Source: CAYJLW01 sp964370965 (GTDB taxonomy: Bacteria > Actinomycetota > Acidimicrobiia > UBA2766). From it: 43,601 bases of DNA. The notes under the pieces were generated by a model. It was not told the DNA's origin and did not search any database. It saw only the letters and a list, made by a program, of their open reading frames with translations. This document shows, piece by piece, positions 1-7,600 of the stretch; the stretch's first letter is position 1; each line of letters begins with the position of its first letter. The translations under genes and the position numbers were made by a program. The stretch covers positions 1-43,601 of the forward strand of contig CAYJLW010000033.1 in assembly GCA_964370965.1 (NCBI GenBank). Reading direction: 5' to 3'.

Positions 1-42
1 GACTACGAGGCGAAGAAGGCCCAGCTGCTCGAGGACATGTAG
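1..42 (+). CDS. C-terminal end of an unidentified protein (partial)
   Basis: The first 42 bases read DYEAKKAQLLEDM and then TAG in frame 1. The codons use G or C in third position like the neighbouring genes, so this is plausibly the tail of a gene that begins outside the window. Thirteen residues are too few to name a family. The frame could also be accidental. Confidence 0.45.
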   Translation, partial: DYEAKKAQLLEDM

Positions 43-135
43 CCCCGGCCTCTCCGGTCCGCCGCCGGCGTCGTCTGTCGCCGGGGTGGCACCGGGCCCG
101 GGCCCGGCGAGGCCGGCGCCGTACCAAACGCGGGT

Positions 136-146
136 CCCCCCCCCCC
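136..146. repeat. Poly-C run (11 C)
   Basis: An uninterrupted run of eleven C lies in the gap before the methyltransferase gene. Similar runs occur at 15023-15037, beside an assembly gap, and at 35054-35070, inside ftsI. They may be true low-complexity DNA, but the grouping with N gaps suggests sequencing or consensus errors. Confidence 0.6.
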
Positions 147-149
147 ACC

Positions 150-218
150 CGAGCCCCCCCTCCCCTGAGCCGCCCGCCGTCCCACTCTCGATCCGGTCCG
201 GCCGGGCGAAGCCCGGCC
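150..218 (+). repeat. Diverged copy G of the dispersed two-hairpin intergenic element
   Basis: The 192-base gap 43-234 holds no gene. Its second half resembles the elements at 6684, 14876, 15092 and 40231. It has a C-rich first part and ends in a perfect 8-bp hairpin, GGCCGGGC-GAA-GCCCGGCC (200-218). Relative to the copy at 14876 the stem carries one extra G on the left and one extra C on the right, so pairing is kept. The first hairpin is not clear here. The element ends 16 bases before the methyltransferase start. Confidence 0.45.
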
Positions 219-234
219 TCGGGAACAAGGCGTC

Positions 235-1629
235 ATGTCCCGAGGCTGGCTGACGCGTGCTCAAACGGGACTCCAGTCCCCCGGGCTGGTGCCGGCGGGG
301 TGCCATCCCGCGCCGCCGACACACGCCGCGGCGTTCGGCGGCGGCCCCGATGTGTCGCAGACTGCGATTACCCTCCAGCCCGTGACAGGACGACCTCGTG
401 TCTGCCCGGGCGGCCCCCCGACCGCCGTGTCGCTCTTCGCCGGCGCGGGCGGTCTCGACGTCGGGATCGAGCGGGCCGGCTTCGAAGTCGTGACGGCCAC
501 CGACGTCGACGAGGACTGCGTCGAGACGCTCCGGGCGAACAAGGAACGGGGAATCCCGGTCGCGGACTGCACCGGCCACGCCCATCTGGCCGAGACGCTC
601 CTGATCAGAGCCCCGGTCGAAGAACTCGTCGCCGCCGACCTCACCCCCGCCGGCGCAACATCGCGGTGGCGTCCCGACCTCCTCACCGGCGGTCCTCCTT
701 GCCAGCCGTTCTCGAGCGCCGGCAGGCAGCGTTCGGTTGCCGACCCCCGGGGGCGTCTCTTCGAGCACTTCGTGCGCCTGGCGGCCGAGTTGCGTCCGCG
801 CTTCGTCCTCTTCGAGAACGTGCGCGGCCTGGTGACGGCCCGGGGGCCGTCAGGGCGGCCCGGCGAGGCACTCGCTCTCGTCCGGGACGCCTTCGAGGGC
901 ATCGGCTTCTCCACGACGTTCGCTCTCTTGAACGCGGCCGACTACGGCGCGCCCCAACGCCGGGTGCGTCTCTTCATGCTCGCCACCGCTGCGGGGGAAC
1001 TGCCGGGCTTTCCCGACGCCACACACTCCAGAGAGCCCCCGTCCCCGGACCTCTTCGGCGCGCAACGCAAGCCCTGGGTGACTCTCGGGGAGTTCCTCGC
1101 CGCCCAGCCCTCCCCCTGCCTGGACGAGATCGTGCGCCCGAGCCCGCAACTCGCCGAGGGGCTCGCCGCGCTCCCCGACGGCCGCGGGTTGCGCAGCCCC
1201 GGGCGGCCCGAACCCACCCGCCCCGGGGGTCACTGGGGATACAGGCAGGGCACGTTCATCGCCGACCCGGCCTTGCCCGCCCGTACCGTGACCGCTGCTG
1301 TCACCCAGGACTGGGTGCGGGCCCCGGATGCCACTCTGCGGCGCCTCACGTTGAGGGAATGCGCCGGCTTGCAGGGGTTCCCGCAGGCCTGGGAGCTCTG
1401 CGGCAACACAGCGAGCCGCTTTCGCCAAGTCGGCAACGCCGTCCCTGCCGTCTTCGGTGAGGTGCTGGGGCGCTCCCTGCTCGACGTCCTCTCAGAGGGC
1501 CGTCAGCGCCGGAGATCCGCCTCGGCTCCCTTCCCCGAGTACATGACCGCGGCGATCGAATACACGCGCCGCGAGGATCACCGCAACGGTTCCGCGCGAC
1601 CCAGGTCGCCGCGTTTCTCGGAGGCCTGA
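235..1629 (+). CDS. DNA (cytosine-5-)-methyltransferase of a type II restriction-modification system
   Basis: This protein transfers a methyl group from S-adenosylmethionine to C5 of cytosine in a specific target. Family motifs appear in order: motif I LFAGAGGLDVG (about residues 67-77); motif IV GGPPCQPFS, with the catalytic Cys at about 156; motif VI ENVRG (194-198); motif VIII QRRVRLF; then, after a target-recognition region, motif IX-like LRECAGLQGFP and motif X QVGNAVP. The ATG at 235 follows an AAGG. Motif I begins only at residue 65, so GTG codons at 352 or 427 are possible starts and the N-terminal 40-60 residues are doubtful. The stop is 2 bases before the endonuclease TTG, so the cassette is an operon. 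The target site cannot be read from sequence; the partner suggests GTCGAC. Confidence 0.93.
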   Translation: MSRGWLTRAQTGLQSPGLVPAGCHPAPPTHAAAFGGGPDVSQTAITLQPVTGRPRVCPGGPPTAVSLFAGAGGLDVGIERAGFEVVTATDVDEDCVETLRANKERGIPVADCTGHAHLAETLLIRAPVEELVAADLTPAGATSRWRPDLLTGGPPCQPFSSAGRQRSVADPRGRLFEHFVRLAAELRPRFVLFENVRGLVTARGPSGRPGEALALVRDAFEGIGFSTTFALLNAADYGAPQRRVRLFMLATAAGELPGFPDATHSREPPSPDLFGAQRKPWVTLGEFLAAQPSPCLDEIVRPSPQLAEGLAALPDGRGLRSPGRPEPTRPGGHWGYRQGTFIADPALPARTVTAAVTQDWVRAPDATLRRLTLRECAGLQGFPQAWELCGNTASRFRQVGNAVPAVFGEVLGRSLLDVLSEGRQRRRSASAPFPEYMTAAIEYTRREDHRNGSARPRSPRFSEA

Positions 1630-1631
1630 GC

Positions 1632-2552
1632 TTGGCGCGGCCCGTGGAGTTCCCGAGGTGGACGCGCGATGAACTCGCTCGCGAGGCAGAGCGCTCGTTG
1701 CGCCTGTTCGTGAGTGAGCGGCTGGCCGAGGGCACGGGCCCCTACGCAGATCTCTTCCGCCTGTACGAGTCACGGGTCACCGACCTCTTCAGCGAGACCG
1801 GCGACCTGGCCTCGCTGGTCGCGTCGTCACTCGTCACCGAGGGCAGAATCGACAAGGATGTCCTGCACATCGCCCGCTACCTGGCGGGGCCGCCCATCTC
1901 GGCGGACGACCTGGACACCCTAGTGTTCGCCGACACCCGGGCGGATGCACCTTCAGCTGAGGAGAGGGCGGCGAGCGCCGCCCGGGTGATCGCCGACGCG
2001 CTCGACCCCTACAGGTATCCCTGGCTCCAGGAGGGACGCCAGGCCACAGCGGCAGAGCGCCGGGCGGCCGTCAGGTGGACGGCCAGCCTAGTAGCCGTCG
2101 AGAGGCTGCGTACCAACCGTCGCACCGAGGCCAGTCGTGCCCAAAGCGCCGCTGTTTGCGGGGCTCTCGAGAGCGCGGGCTACGAACGGGTCGCAGCGCG
2201 CAAGGTGGACCGCATCGACAGGCTCGACATCGGGGCGTTCTGCGGTGAGGCCCTCGTGGCAGGCGCCAAGGCGGACGTCTGTGTCCGTCTCCGCGACGGC
2301 CGTCTCCTGGCCGTCGAGTGCAAGGTCAGCAACACGCGCATCAACTCAGTGAAACGGCTCCTCCGGGAGACCGGCGGCAAGGCGAAGACCTGGGTGGAGT
2401 CACTGGGAAGGACGCAGGTGGTTGCGGCGGCCGTAGTGTCCGGGGTGTTCTGGGTGAACACCCTGTGGGAGGCGCAGGAGGACTACGGGATCTTCGTCGT
2501 CTTCGAACACGACCTCGACAGGCTCGTGCGTTTCGCATCCGCGGGGGGGTGA
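1632..2552 (+). CDS. Type II restriction endonuclease, XamI-like
   Basis: This is a 306-residue protein between a C5 methyltransferase and a Vsr nuclease. The C-terminal half has a PD-(D/E)xK-type core: Asp215 (KADVCVRL), then 13 residues, then Glu229-Cys-Lys231 in LLAVECKVSN. The ECKVSN...NSVKRL signature and the length match what I recall of the XamI family, which cleaves GTCGAC. The TTG start at 1632 is supported by GGAGG at 1620-1624, seven bases upstream, and by the 2-base gap from the methyltransferase stop. No other start codon fits as well. Recognition of GTCGAC is inference from family resemblance. Such sites are present in this window (for example near 505 and 12080), so the host would need the methylation. 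The cassette position argues strongly for a restriction role. Confidence 0.8.
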   Translation: MARPVEFPRWTRDELAREAERSLRLFVSERLAEGTGPYADLFRLYESRVTDLFSETGDLASLVASSLVTEGRIDKDVLHIARYLAGPPISADDLDTLVFADTRADAPSAEERAASAARVIADALDPYRYPWLQEGRQATAAERRAAVRWTASLVAVERLRTNRRTEASRAQSAAVCGALESAGYERVAARKVDRIDRLDIGAFCGEALVAGAKADVCVRLRDGRLLAVECKVSNTRINSVKRLLRETGGKAKTWVESLGRTQVVAAAVVSGVFWVNTLWEAQEDYGIFVVFEHDLDRLVRFASAGG

Positions 2553-2556
2553 TCCC

Positions 2557-3000
2557 GTGGCTCGCCGGTACCGTCATCCCGCTGCCTCCGACCCACTCGT
2601 GCGCCGGAGGATGCAGAAACAAGCCCGCCGGGACACGGCCCCCGAGATGGCCCTGCGGCGCCGCCTGCACGCGATGGGGATGCGCTACCGCCTGGACACG
2701 CCGGTCGTGCGCGGGGTGCGGCGCAAGGCCGATCTCGTGTTCCGGAAGGCGCGGGTCGCCGTCTTCGTCGACGGGTGCTTCTGGCACCGCTGCCCGGAGC
2801 ACGGGTCGGTGCCGAAGTCCAACCACGACTGGTGGGCGGCCAAGCTCGCCGGCAACGTGGGGCGCGACCGGGACACCGACCAGCGTCTGGCCGAGGCGGG
2901 CTGGACCGTCGTGCGGGTCTGGGAGCACGACGACCTCGACGAAGCCGCGGAGCTCGTCGCCGCCGCCGTACGGCAAGGGCCCCGCCCGGATCGTGCCTGA
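2557..3000 (+). CDS. vsr: Very short patch repair (Vsr) endonuclease
   Basis: Vsr nicks DNA 5' of the T in T:G mismatches formed when 5-methylcytosine deaminates, and so limits mutation caused by a C5 methyltransferase. The 147-residue length is typical. Family features are ARRDTAPEMALRRRLH near the N-terminus, the metal-binding Asp59 in RRKADLVF, and the VDGCFWHRCP block (Asp72, Phe75, Trp76, His77) followed by CPEHGSVPKSN. The Phe-Trp pair corresponds to the residues that wedge into the mismatch in E. coli Vsr. GTG at 2557 begins 4 bases after the endonuclease stop, so it is the third gene of the operon. Its presence supports C5 (not N4 or N6) methylation by the partner. Confidence 0.95.
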   Translation: MARRYRHPAASDPLVRRRMQKQARRDTAPEMALRRRLHAMGMRYRLDTPVVRGVRRKADLVFRKARVAVFVDGCFWHRCPEHGSVPKSNHDWWAAKLAGNVGRDRDTDQRLAEAGWTVVRVWEHDDLDEAAELVAAAVRQGPRPDRA

Positions 3001-3041
3001 CGGCCCGCAAACGAGAGCCTGAGCCGTCATAGCCTGTGCGC

Positions 3042-3305
3042 ATGCAGGAGAGCCTCACGCAACTCGTCGACCGTCTCCGCCGCCTGTTCGCCGACCACGC
3101 CGACCGCCTCGATCCCGGCTTCGCCGCGGAGGCGGGCGGGATCGTCGCCCAACTGGTGGAGCGTACGAGCGCCGACGTCCTCGCCGGCGCCACTGTCCCG
3201 GCCCTGGCGGCGACCCACGTCGCCCGGCGCGAGGAGTTCGTGGCCCGCTGGGTGGAGAAGTCCGCCGCAGGGACGCCCGCGGAGGAACGCCCGCACTTCG
3301 ACTGA
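3042..3305 (+). CDS. Small protein of unknown function
   Basis: I do not recognise this protein. From ATG 3042 it has 87 residues; a GTG at 3036 in the same frame would add two. It is charged and mostly helical in composition (QESLTQLVDRLRRLFADHADRL, shown here in part only as QLVDRLRRLFADHA), with no cysteine, signal peptide or membrane segment. There is no clear Shine-Dalgarno. A CATAGC hexamer lies about 6 bases before the GTG, so the mRNA could be leaderless. Its stop is one base from the end of the convergent kimA-like gene. Codon use is typical of the window, which supports a real gene. Confidence 0.6.
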   Translation: MQESLTQLVDRLRRLFADHADRLDPGFAAEAGGIVAQLVERTSADVLAGATVPALAATHVARREEFVARWVEKSAAGTPAEERPHFD

Positions 3306-3306
3306 G

Positions 3307-5220
3307 TCAGACGGGCCGCTTCGCGTCGCCGGCACCCAGCGCCGGCGCCTCGCCGGCGGCAACGTGCATCGCGTCGTCGTCGCCGATGTGGTAGGGCACC
3401 GAGATGACGACGACGCCGGGCTCGGAGAGGAGGGCGATCTTGAGCTGGAGGGCGGTCTGGTTGTGGAGGAGGTTGTCCCATGCGTGAGCGACCACGAACT
3501 CGGGGATGACCACGACCACAACATGGTCGTCGGAGGGCTCGAGGTAGTGGATGTACTCCACGATGGGCCGGGTGATCTCCCGGAACTGCGACTCGACGAT
3601 CTCGAGGTCGATGTCGAAACCGAAGTCCGCCGCTGCCCACTTGCGGCGGAGCGCCTCGGACTCCGCGGAGTCGAGGTCGACGCAGATCGCCCGCAGCCGC
3701 GACGGGCGCAGCGAAGCCGCGAAGCGCATCGCCCGCAGCGATGCCCGGTGGAGGTCGCTCACGAGCACCAGTGCCGTGATCCGCGCCGGGGACCGGAGAC
3801 GGAGGTCGGTGGGGGAAAGCTGGCGGCCGACGTGGCGGTAGTGGCGGTTGATGCCCACCATGGCGAGCATGAGGATGGGGACGGCCACGACGACCATCCA
3901 GGCGCCGAGCCGGAACTTCACCGCCACCTGGATGCCCAGCACGATCGTCGTGAGGACGGCGCCGAAGCCGTTCACGACCATGGAGCGCCGCCAGTGACGC
4001 TCGTTCCGGAGCCGGCGCCAGTGCACCACCATGCCCGCCTGTGAGAGCGTGAAGCTCGTGAACACCCCGATCACGTACAGGTTGATGAGCCGGCTCACCT
4101 TCACGTCGAAGAGCCACAGGAGACCGACGGCGACGAGGCCGAGGACGACGATGCCGTTGGAGAACACGAGACGGTCGCCGCGGTTCTTGAACTGCCCGGG
4201 GAGGTATCGGTCGCGGGCGAGGAGTTGGGCGAGGCGGGGGAAGTCCGCGAAGGCCGTGTTCGCCGCCAGCACGAGGATCGCGGCCGTGGCGACGAGCAGC
4301 AGCCACCACAGCACGTTGCCGCCCCCGAAGACGGACTTCGCGATCTGAGCGAGGACGCTCACCTTCTCCGACTCGTCAGGCACCATCTTGAGGTGGTGGG
4401 CGAGGTACGTGATGCCGAGGAACATCGTGGCGAGCAGGCCGGCCATCACCGTGAGCGTGGCGGAGGCGTTGCGCCACTCGGGTTTGCGGAACGCCGGGAC
4501 CCCGTTGGAGATCGCCTCCACGCCGGTGAGGGCCGTGGTGCCGGACCCGAAGGCGCGCAGGGCGAGGAACAGCGTGAGCTCCCGCGTGCCTGGCGCCTCG
4601 AAATGGTAGAAGTGCTGGAACTGCTGGCCCATGACCTCCCGGGCGATGCCCACGACGATCATGAGCAGGACGCTGAAGACGAACAGGTACGTGGGCACGG
4701 CGAAGATGCGCCCGGACTCCTTGACGCCCCGCAGGTTGAGGATCGCCACGAGGGCCACGAAGGCGACGGCGAGGATCAGGCGGTAGTTGTAGGCCCCCGG
4801 TAGGAGCGACGTGATCTGCTGCACCGCAGCGGCGACCGACACCGACACCGTGAGGATGTAGTCGATCAGCAGCGAGGACGCCGCCACAAGGCCCGCCGTG
4901 CGGCCGAGGTTCTCGTGCGCGACGATGTAGGCCCCACCGCCGTTCGGGTAGGCGCGGATCGTCTGGCGGTACGAGAACGTGAGGATCGCCAGGAGGCCCA
5001 CGATCGCGAGCGCCAGCGGATAGGTGAGGTAGAAGGCGCCCACCCCCGCCAGGGCGAGGACGGTGAGCAGCTCCTGCGTGGCATAGGCGTTGGAGGAGAG
5101 GGCGTCGGAGGAGAAGACCGCGAGGGCGATCGTCTTCGTGAGTCGCTGATGGCCCGCCTGGGACGTCGGGATCGGCTTCCCGACGATGAGCCTCTTCAGG
5201 GATGCGTACGCCTGCGTCAT
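3307..5220 (-). CDS. kimA: KimA-like potassium/proton symporter (APC superfamily)
   Basis: This 637-residue membrane protein has about 12 hydrophobic segments followed by a soluble C-terminal domain of about 170 residues. That is the architecture of Bacillus subtilis KimA (YdaO), a high-affinity K+/H+ symporter. The match to KimA is close throughout: SSDALSSNAYATQE, SYRQTIRAYPNGGGAYIV, LTGVEAISNGVPAF, LVLAANTAFADFPRLA and LPYHIG-like SVPYHIG at the end. Asp39 and Tyr46 have the same spacing as Asp36 and Tyr43, which I recall as K+ ligands in KimA. The gene diverges from two TrkA/RCK genes, as in mycobacterial Rv2690c-ceoB-ceoC, which supports a potassium role over amino-acid transport. I see no ydaO (c-di-AMP) riboswitch in the leader. 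General APC permease is the fallback annotation. Confidence 0.85.
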   Translation of the reverse strand: MTQAYASLKRLIVGKPIPTSQAGHQRLTKTIALAVFSSDALSSNAYATQELLTVLALAGVGAFYLTYPLALAIVGLLAILTFSYRQTIRAYPNGGGAYIVAHENLGRTAGLVAASSLLIDYILTVSVSVAAAVQQITSLLPGAYNYRLILAVAFVALVAILNLRGVKESGRIFAVPTYLFVFSVLLMIVVGIAREVMGQQFQHFYHFEAPGTRELTLFLALRAFGSGTTALTGVEAISNGVPAFRKPEWRNASATLTVMAGLLATMFLGITYLAHHLKMVPDESEKVSVLAQIAKSVFGGGNVLWWLLLVATAAILVLAANTAFADFPRLAQLLARDRYLPGQFKNRGDRLVFSNGIVVLGLVAVGLLWLFDVKVSRLINLYVIGVFTSFTLSQAGMVVHWRRLRNERHWRRSMVVNGFGAVLTTIVLGIQVAVKFRLGAWMVVVAVPILMLAMVGINRHYRHVGRQLSPTDLRLRSPARITALVLVSDLHRASLRAMRFAASLRPSRLRAICVDLDSAESEALRRKWAAADFGFDIDLEIVESQFREITRPIVEYIHYLEPSDDHVVVVVIPEFVVAHAWDNLLHNQTALQLKIALLSEPGVVVISVPYHIGDDDAMHVAAGEAPALGAGDAKRPV

Positions 5221-5344
5221 ACCCGGGCGCTACCTTCCGGTTCGGTCCGGCACCGCCCGCCGTGGGTCGCCGGGCCGGCCAATCGTAGACACCGAACGGG
5301 TCTCTCCCCGAGACGGGCGGACCCCGAGCCCCCTGGAGGTCATC

Positions 5345-6007
5345 GTGCACGTCGTCATCATGGGGTGCGGACGGGTGGGCTCCGGGCTCGCCCAACTCCT
5401 CGTCTCCATGGGCCACACGGCGGCGGTCATCGACAAGGACCCGAAGTCGTTCCGCCGCATCCCCACCGACCTCACCGGCGTCGACCAGCACGTGGGCTTC
5501 GGCTTTGACCGGGACGTGCTCGTCGCCGCCGGCATCGAGCGGGCGGGCGCCTTCGCCGCCGTGTCCAACGGCGACAACTCCAACATCCTCGCCGCCCGCG
5601 TGGCCCGGGAGGCCTTCGGCGTGGAGAACGTGGTCGCCCGCATCTACGACCCGCTGCGGGCGGCCATCTACCAGCGGCTCGGCATCCAGACGGTCGCCAC
5701 CGTGCGCTGGGCCACCGACCAGATAATGCGACGCATGTTGCTCTCCGCCGAACCCACGGTGTGGACGAACGAGACCGGTGAGCTCGTGGTGGCCGAGTTC
5801 AACGTCCTGCCCGAGTGGGTGGGGCGCAAGGCGGGGGAGCTCGAAGACGACGAGACCCGCGTCATCGGCCTCACACGCTTCGGATCGGCGACCATGCCGA
5901 GGCCGGACGTGCTCCTCCAGGACGGCGACGTCCTGCAGGTCGCCACGACAAGGGCGAACCTGGACCTCGTCCGGCGCCGCCTCGAGAACCCCCCGCCGAG
6001 CCTCTAG
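5345..6007 (+). CDS. trkA: TrkA-family potassium uptake regulatory protein (RCK_N/RCK_C), first copy
   Basis: This cytosolic RCK protein gates a K+ transporter in response to bound nucleotide. The Rossmann motif MGCGRVGSGLAQ lies at about residues 6-17, with the acidic strand end AAVIDKD, a conserved middle VVARIYDP, and a TrkA_C region near the end (VLPEWVGRKAGEL...LQDGDVLQVA). The GTG at 5345 is chosen because GGAGGT lies at 5335-5340 and the glycine-rich loop must start within a few residues. The frame stays open to 5186, but those upstream codons overlap the divergent promoter region. It is followed after 9 bases by a second TrkA protein, so the two probably form a heteromeric ring like CeoB-CeoC. 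No Trk membrane pore gene is visible. The adjacent KimA-like protein is the likely partner, or a pore encoded elsewhere. Confidence 0.9.
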   Translation: MHVVIMGCGRVGSGLAQLLVSMGHTAAVIDKDPKSFRRIPTDLTGVDQHVGFGFDRDVLVAAGIERAGAFAAVSNGDNSNILAARVAREAFGVENVVARIYDPLRAAIYQRLGIQTVATVRWATDQIMRRMLLSAEPTVWTNETGELVVAEFNVLPEWVGRKAGELEDDETRVIGLTRFGSATMPRPDVLLQDGDVLQVATTRANLDLVRRRLENPPPSL

Positions 6008-6016
6008 GAGACCTCA

Positions 6017-6721
6017 ATGCGCGTAGTCATCGCCGGCGCCGGCAACGTGGGCCTGTACATCGCCCAGGAGCTCCACAAGAACGGCCACGACGTCACGCTC
6101 ATCGAGCAGGAGGAGACGGTCGTGGAACGGGGCCGGGGCAGCATCGACGACGGCGTGCGGTGGGTGACCGCCGACGCCTGCGAGCCCTCGAACCTCAAGC
6201 GTGCCGGGCTCAAGGACGCCGACGTGTGCGTGGCCGCCACGGGCGACGACGAGGACAACCTCGTCGTGTCCCTGCTCGCCAAGCAGGAGTTCGAGGTCCC
6301 CCGGGTCGTGGCCCGCGTCAACCACCCCGAGAACGCCTGGCTGTTCAACAGCAACTGGGGCGTGGACGTGTCCGTGTCGACCCCGCACCTCCTCACCGCC
6401 CTCGTCGAGGAAGCCGTCTCCATCGGGGACCTCGTGCAGCTCCTCCGCCTCGAGCAGGGCCAGATCTCCCTGGTGGAGGTCACCCTCGCCGCCGACTGCC
6501 CCGTGGCGGGCCGCACGATCGGGGAGATCGACTTCCCACGGGACGCCACGGTGGTCGCCGTCGTGCGGGGCGGCCACGTCACCGTGCCCCGCGGAGACAC
6601 GCCGCTGCGCGTGGGCGACGAGGTCCTCGCCCTGGCCGCTCCCGACTCCGAGGCGGCACTGCGTGCCCTCCTGATCTGCGACTCGGGGGGGGAGCAAGCT
6701 CCCCTCCCGACACCCCCCTGA
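6017..6721 (+). CDS. TrkA-family potassium uptake regulatory protein, second copy
   Basis: This is a paralogue of the preceding gene, with RCK_N motif IAGAGNVGLYIAQ at residues 5-17, acidic LIEQEE at the end of strand 2, VVARVNHPEN in the middle, and a TrkA_C domain (LEQGQISLVEVTLA ... LRVGDEVLALAAP). AGGAGA lies just before ATG 6017. Order and spacing indicate one operon with the first trkA. The last about 12 residues (GGEQAPLPTPP) are encoded by the start of a dispersed intergenic repeat, so the native C-terminus probably ended near LLICDSG and was extended by the element. Confidence 0.9.
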   Translation: MRVVIAGAGNVGLYIAQELHKNGHDVTLIEQEETVVERGRGSIDDGVRWVTADACEPSNLKRAGLKDADVCVAATGDDEDNLVVSLLAKQEFEVPRVVARVNHPENAWLFNSNWGVDVSVSTPHLLTALVEEAVSIGDLVQLLRLEQGQISLVEVTLAADCPVAGRTIGEIDFPRDATVVAVVRGGHVTVPRGDTPLRVGDEVLALAAPDSEAALRALLICDSGGEQAPLPTPP

Positions 6722-6790
6722 GCCGGGCCACGTGACGCCAGACCGCCGTTGCGGGCCGGCGGAGCCGGCCCTGCGGCTCTTGGGAGCCTG
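6684..6790 (+). repeat. Copy A of the dispersed two-hairpin intergenic element
   Basis: Hairpin 1 is GGGGGA-rich, with GCAAG in the loop and CTCCCC on the right (about 6685-6704). It lies inside the end of the trkA paralogue, and the stop codon (6719-6721) lies within the element. Hairpin 2 is GGGCCGGC-GGA-GCCGGCCC (6753-6771). The linker CCGGGCCACGTG..GCCAGACCGCCGTT matches the linkers of the copies at 14876 and 15092. The element fills the gap between the convergent ends of the trkA paralogue and the OB-fold gene, as a bidirectional terminator would. Confidence 0.75.
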
Positions 6791-6864
6791 CAGCGAGAGG
6801 CCGGCGCCGGCGGGGAGCCCCGGTGACACGCTGAGGAGCGGCCCGACGGCGTGACCCGTCCCTG

Positions 6865-7245
6865 TCAGTGGCGCGGGGCGGACTCGCGGAGCGTGTAGAC
6901 GGGGTTGAGGATCATCGACATCTCGTCGCCATCCGCGGGGCCGACCGTTCCCTCGGCCACGAGACGGGCGCCGATCTCGACGCCCGGGATGCTGTGGCGG
7001 CCGGTCCAGATGAGGAGGATCTCGTCGCCGCCGTCGTCCAGAGTGACCTCGAGGGCGTGCTGGCCCTCGCGCTTGCGGAGGCACAGCGCCGTGATCTGAC
7101 CGGCGACCGCGGCGTTCTCGCGCGCCACGAGGTCGGCGACGCGCGTCACGCCCTCCTGGGCGGCGGACCACTCCCGCAGGGCCACCTGGAGATCCTCCCG
7201 GTGACCCTCGGCAAAGCGTTCGAGGAACTTCGACACGCGCGACAT
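6865..7245 (-). CDS. OB-fold nucleic-acid-binding-domain protein (Rv2694c-like)
   Basis: This is a 126-residue soluble protein. An N-terminal helical part (VSKFLERFAEG) is followed by an OB-fold-like beta-rich segment: AGQITALCLRKREG, ALEVTLDDGGDEILLIWTGR, IPGVEIGARLVAEGTV. Small OB-fold proteins of this type lie beside the ceoB/ceoC trk genes in other actinobacteria; M. tuberculosis Rv2694c is the case I recall. The membrane protein gene that usually accompanies it (DUF3159) is absent here. Function is unknown; binding of nucleic acid is only a fold-based guess. It converges on the trkA paralogue, and the ATG at 7245 is preceded about 10 bases upstream by TAGCCT, a possible -10 for a short or absent leader. 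Confidence 0.75.
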   Translation of the reverse strand: MSRVSKFLERFAEGHREDLQVALREWSAAQEGVTRVADLVARENAAVAGQITALCLRKREGQHALEVTLDDGGDEILLIWTGRHSIPGVEIGARLVAEGTVGPADGDEMSMILNPVYTLRESAPRH

Positions 7246-7278
7246 CGGCCGTCCAGGCTACCGCCCGCGCGCCGGACG

Positions 7279-7300
7279 AGGGGGACTCCACTCCCCCCTT
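7279..7300 (+). repeat. Hairpin resembling hairpin 1 of the dispersed element (copy B, partial)
   Basis: GGGGGA, six bases and TCCCCC form a short hairpin in the divergent gap between the OB-fold gene and the cold-shock gene. Only the first hairpin motif is present. Unlike the other copies it lies between two gene starts, so it cannot serve as a terminator for either. TACGAT at 7305-7310, right after it, is a possible -10 for the cold-shock gene. Confidence 0.4.
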
Positions 7301-7345
7301 CGACTACGATTCCCGGCTCAGTCCCCGACCCGGAGTTCCCTGCGC

Positions 7346-7600
7346 GTGGAAACGGGCACAGTCAACTGGTTCGACGCCACACGCGGCATCGGCTTCATCC
7401 GCCGCCAGGACGGCAGTGACCTCTTCGTGCGCGCCCTCGAAATCGACATGGGCGGCTTCCGCACCCTCTGCCCCGACCAGCGGGTCGCCTTCGACGTCGT
7501 CGACACCGAAGACGGACCCGAGGCCAGCCGGGTGCTCGTCCTCGTCGACCCCCCTTCGGACGCCGTCGCCGTCCCGCGGGAGGACACCGGACACATCTGA
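7346..7600 (+). CDS. Divergent cold-shock-domain protein
   Basis: This 84-residue protein opens with TGTVNWFDATRGIGFIRRQDG, which aligns with the GTVKWFN..KGFGFI start of CspA-type proteins (shown as TVNWFDATRGIGFI). RNP1 is altered (RGIGFI rather than KGFGFI), and RNP2 is DLFVRA rather than DVFVHF. The aromatic RNA-stacking surface is therefore partly lost. The end is an unusual DPPSDAVAVPRED tail beyond the usual 67-residue domain. GTG at 7346 is the only start that keeps the first strand. Its TGA overlaps the ATG of the next gene (TGATG), so the two are translationally coupled, which is odd for a cold-shock protein. Confidence 0.8.
   Translation: METGTVNWFDATRGIGFIRRQDGSDLFVRALEIDMGGFRTLCPDQRVAFDVVDTEDGPEASRVLVLVDPPSDAVAVPREDTGHI

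Noticed and set aside
235..3305. Restriction cassette as part of a larger mobile island
   Set aside because: No integrase, transposase, tRNA or direct-repeat ends are visible; composition matches the flanks. The left boundary is outside view.
5221..5344. c-di-AMP (ydaO) riboswitch before the kimA-like gene
   Set aside because: The 124-base divergent gap is too short for a riboswitch plus promoter and lacks the conserved ydaO core.
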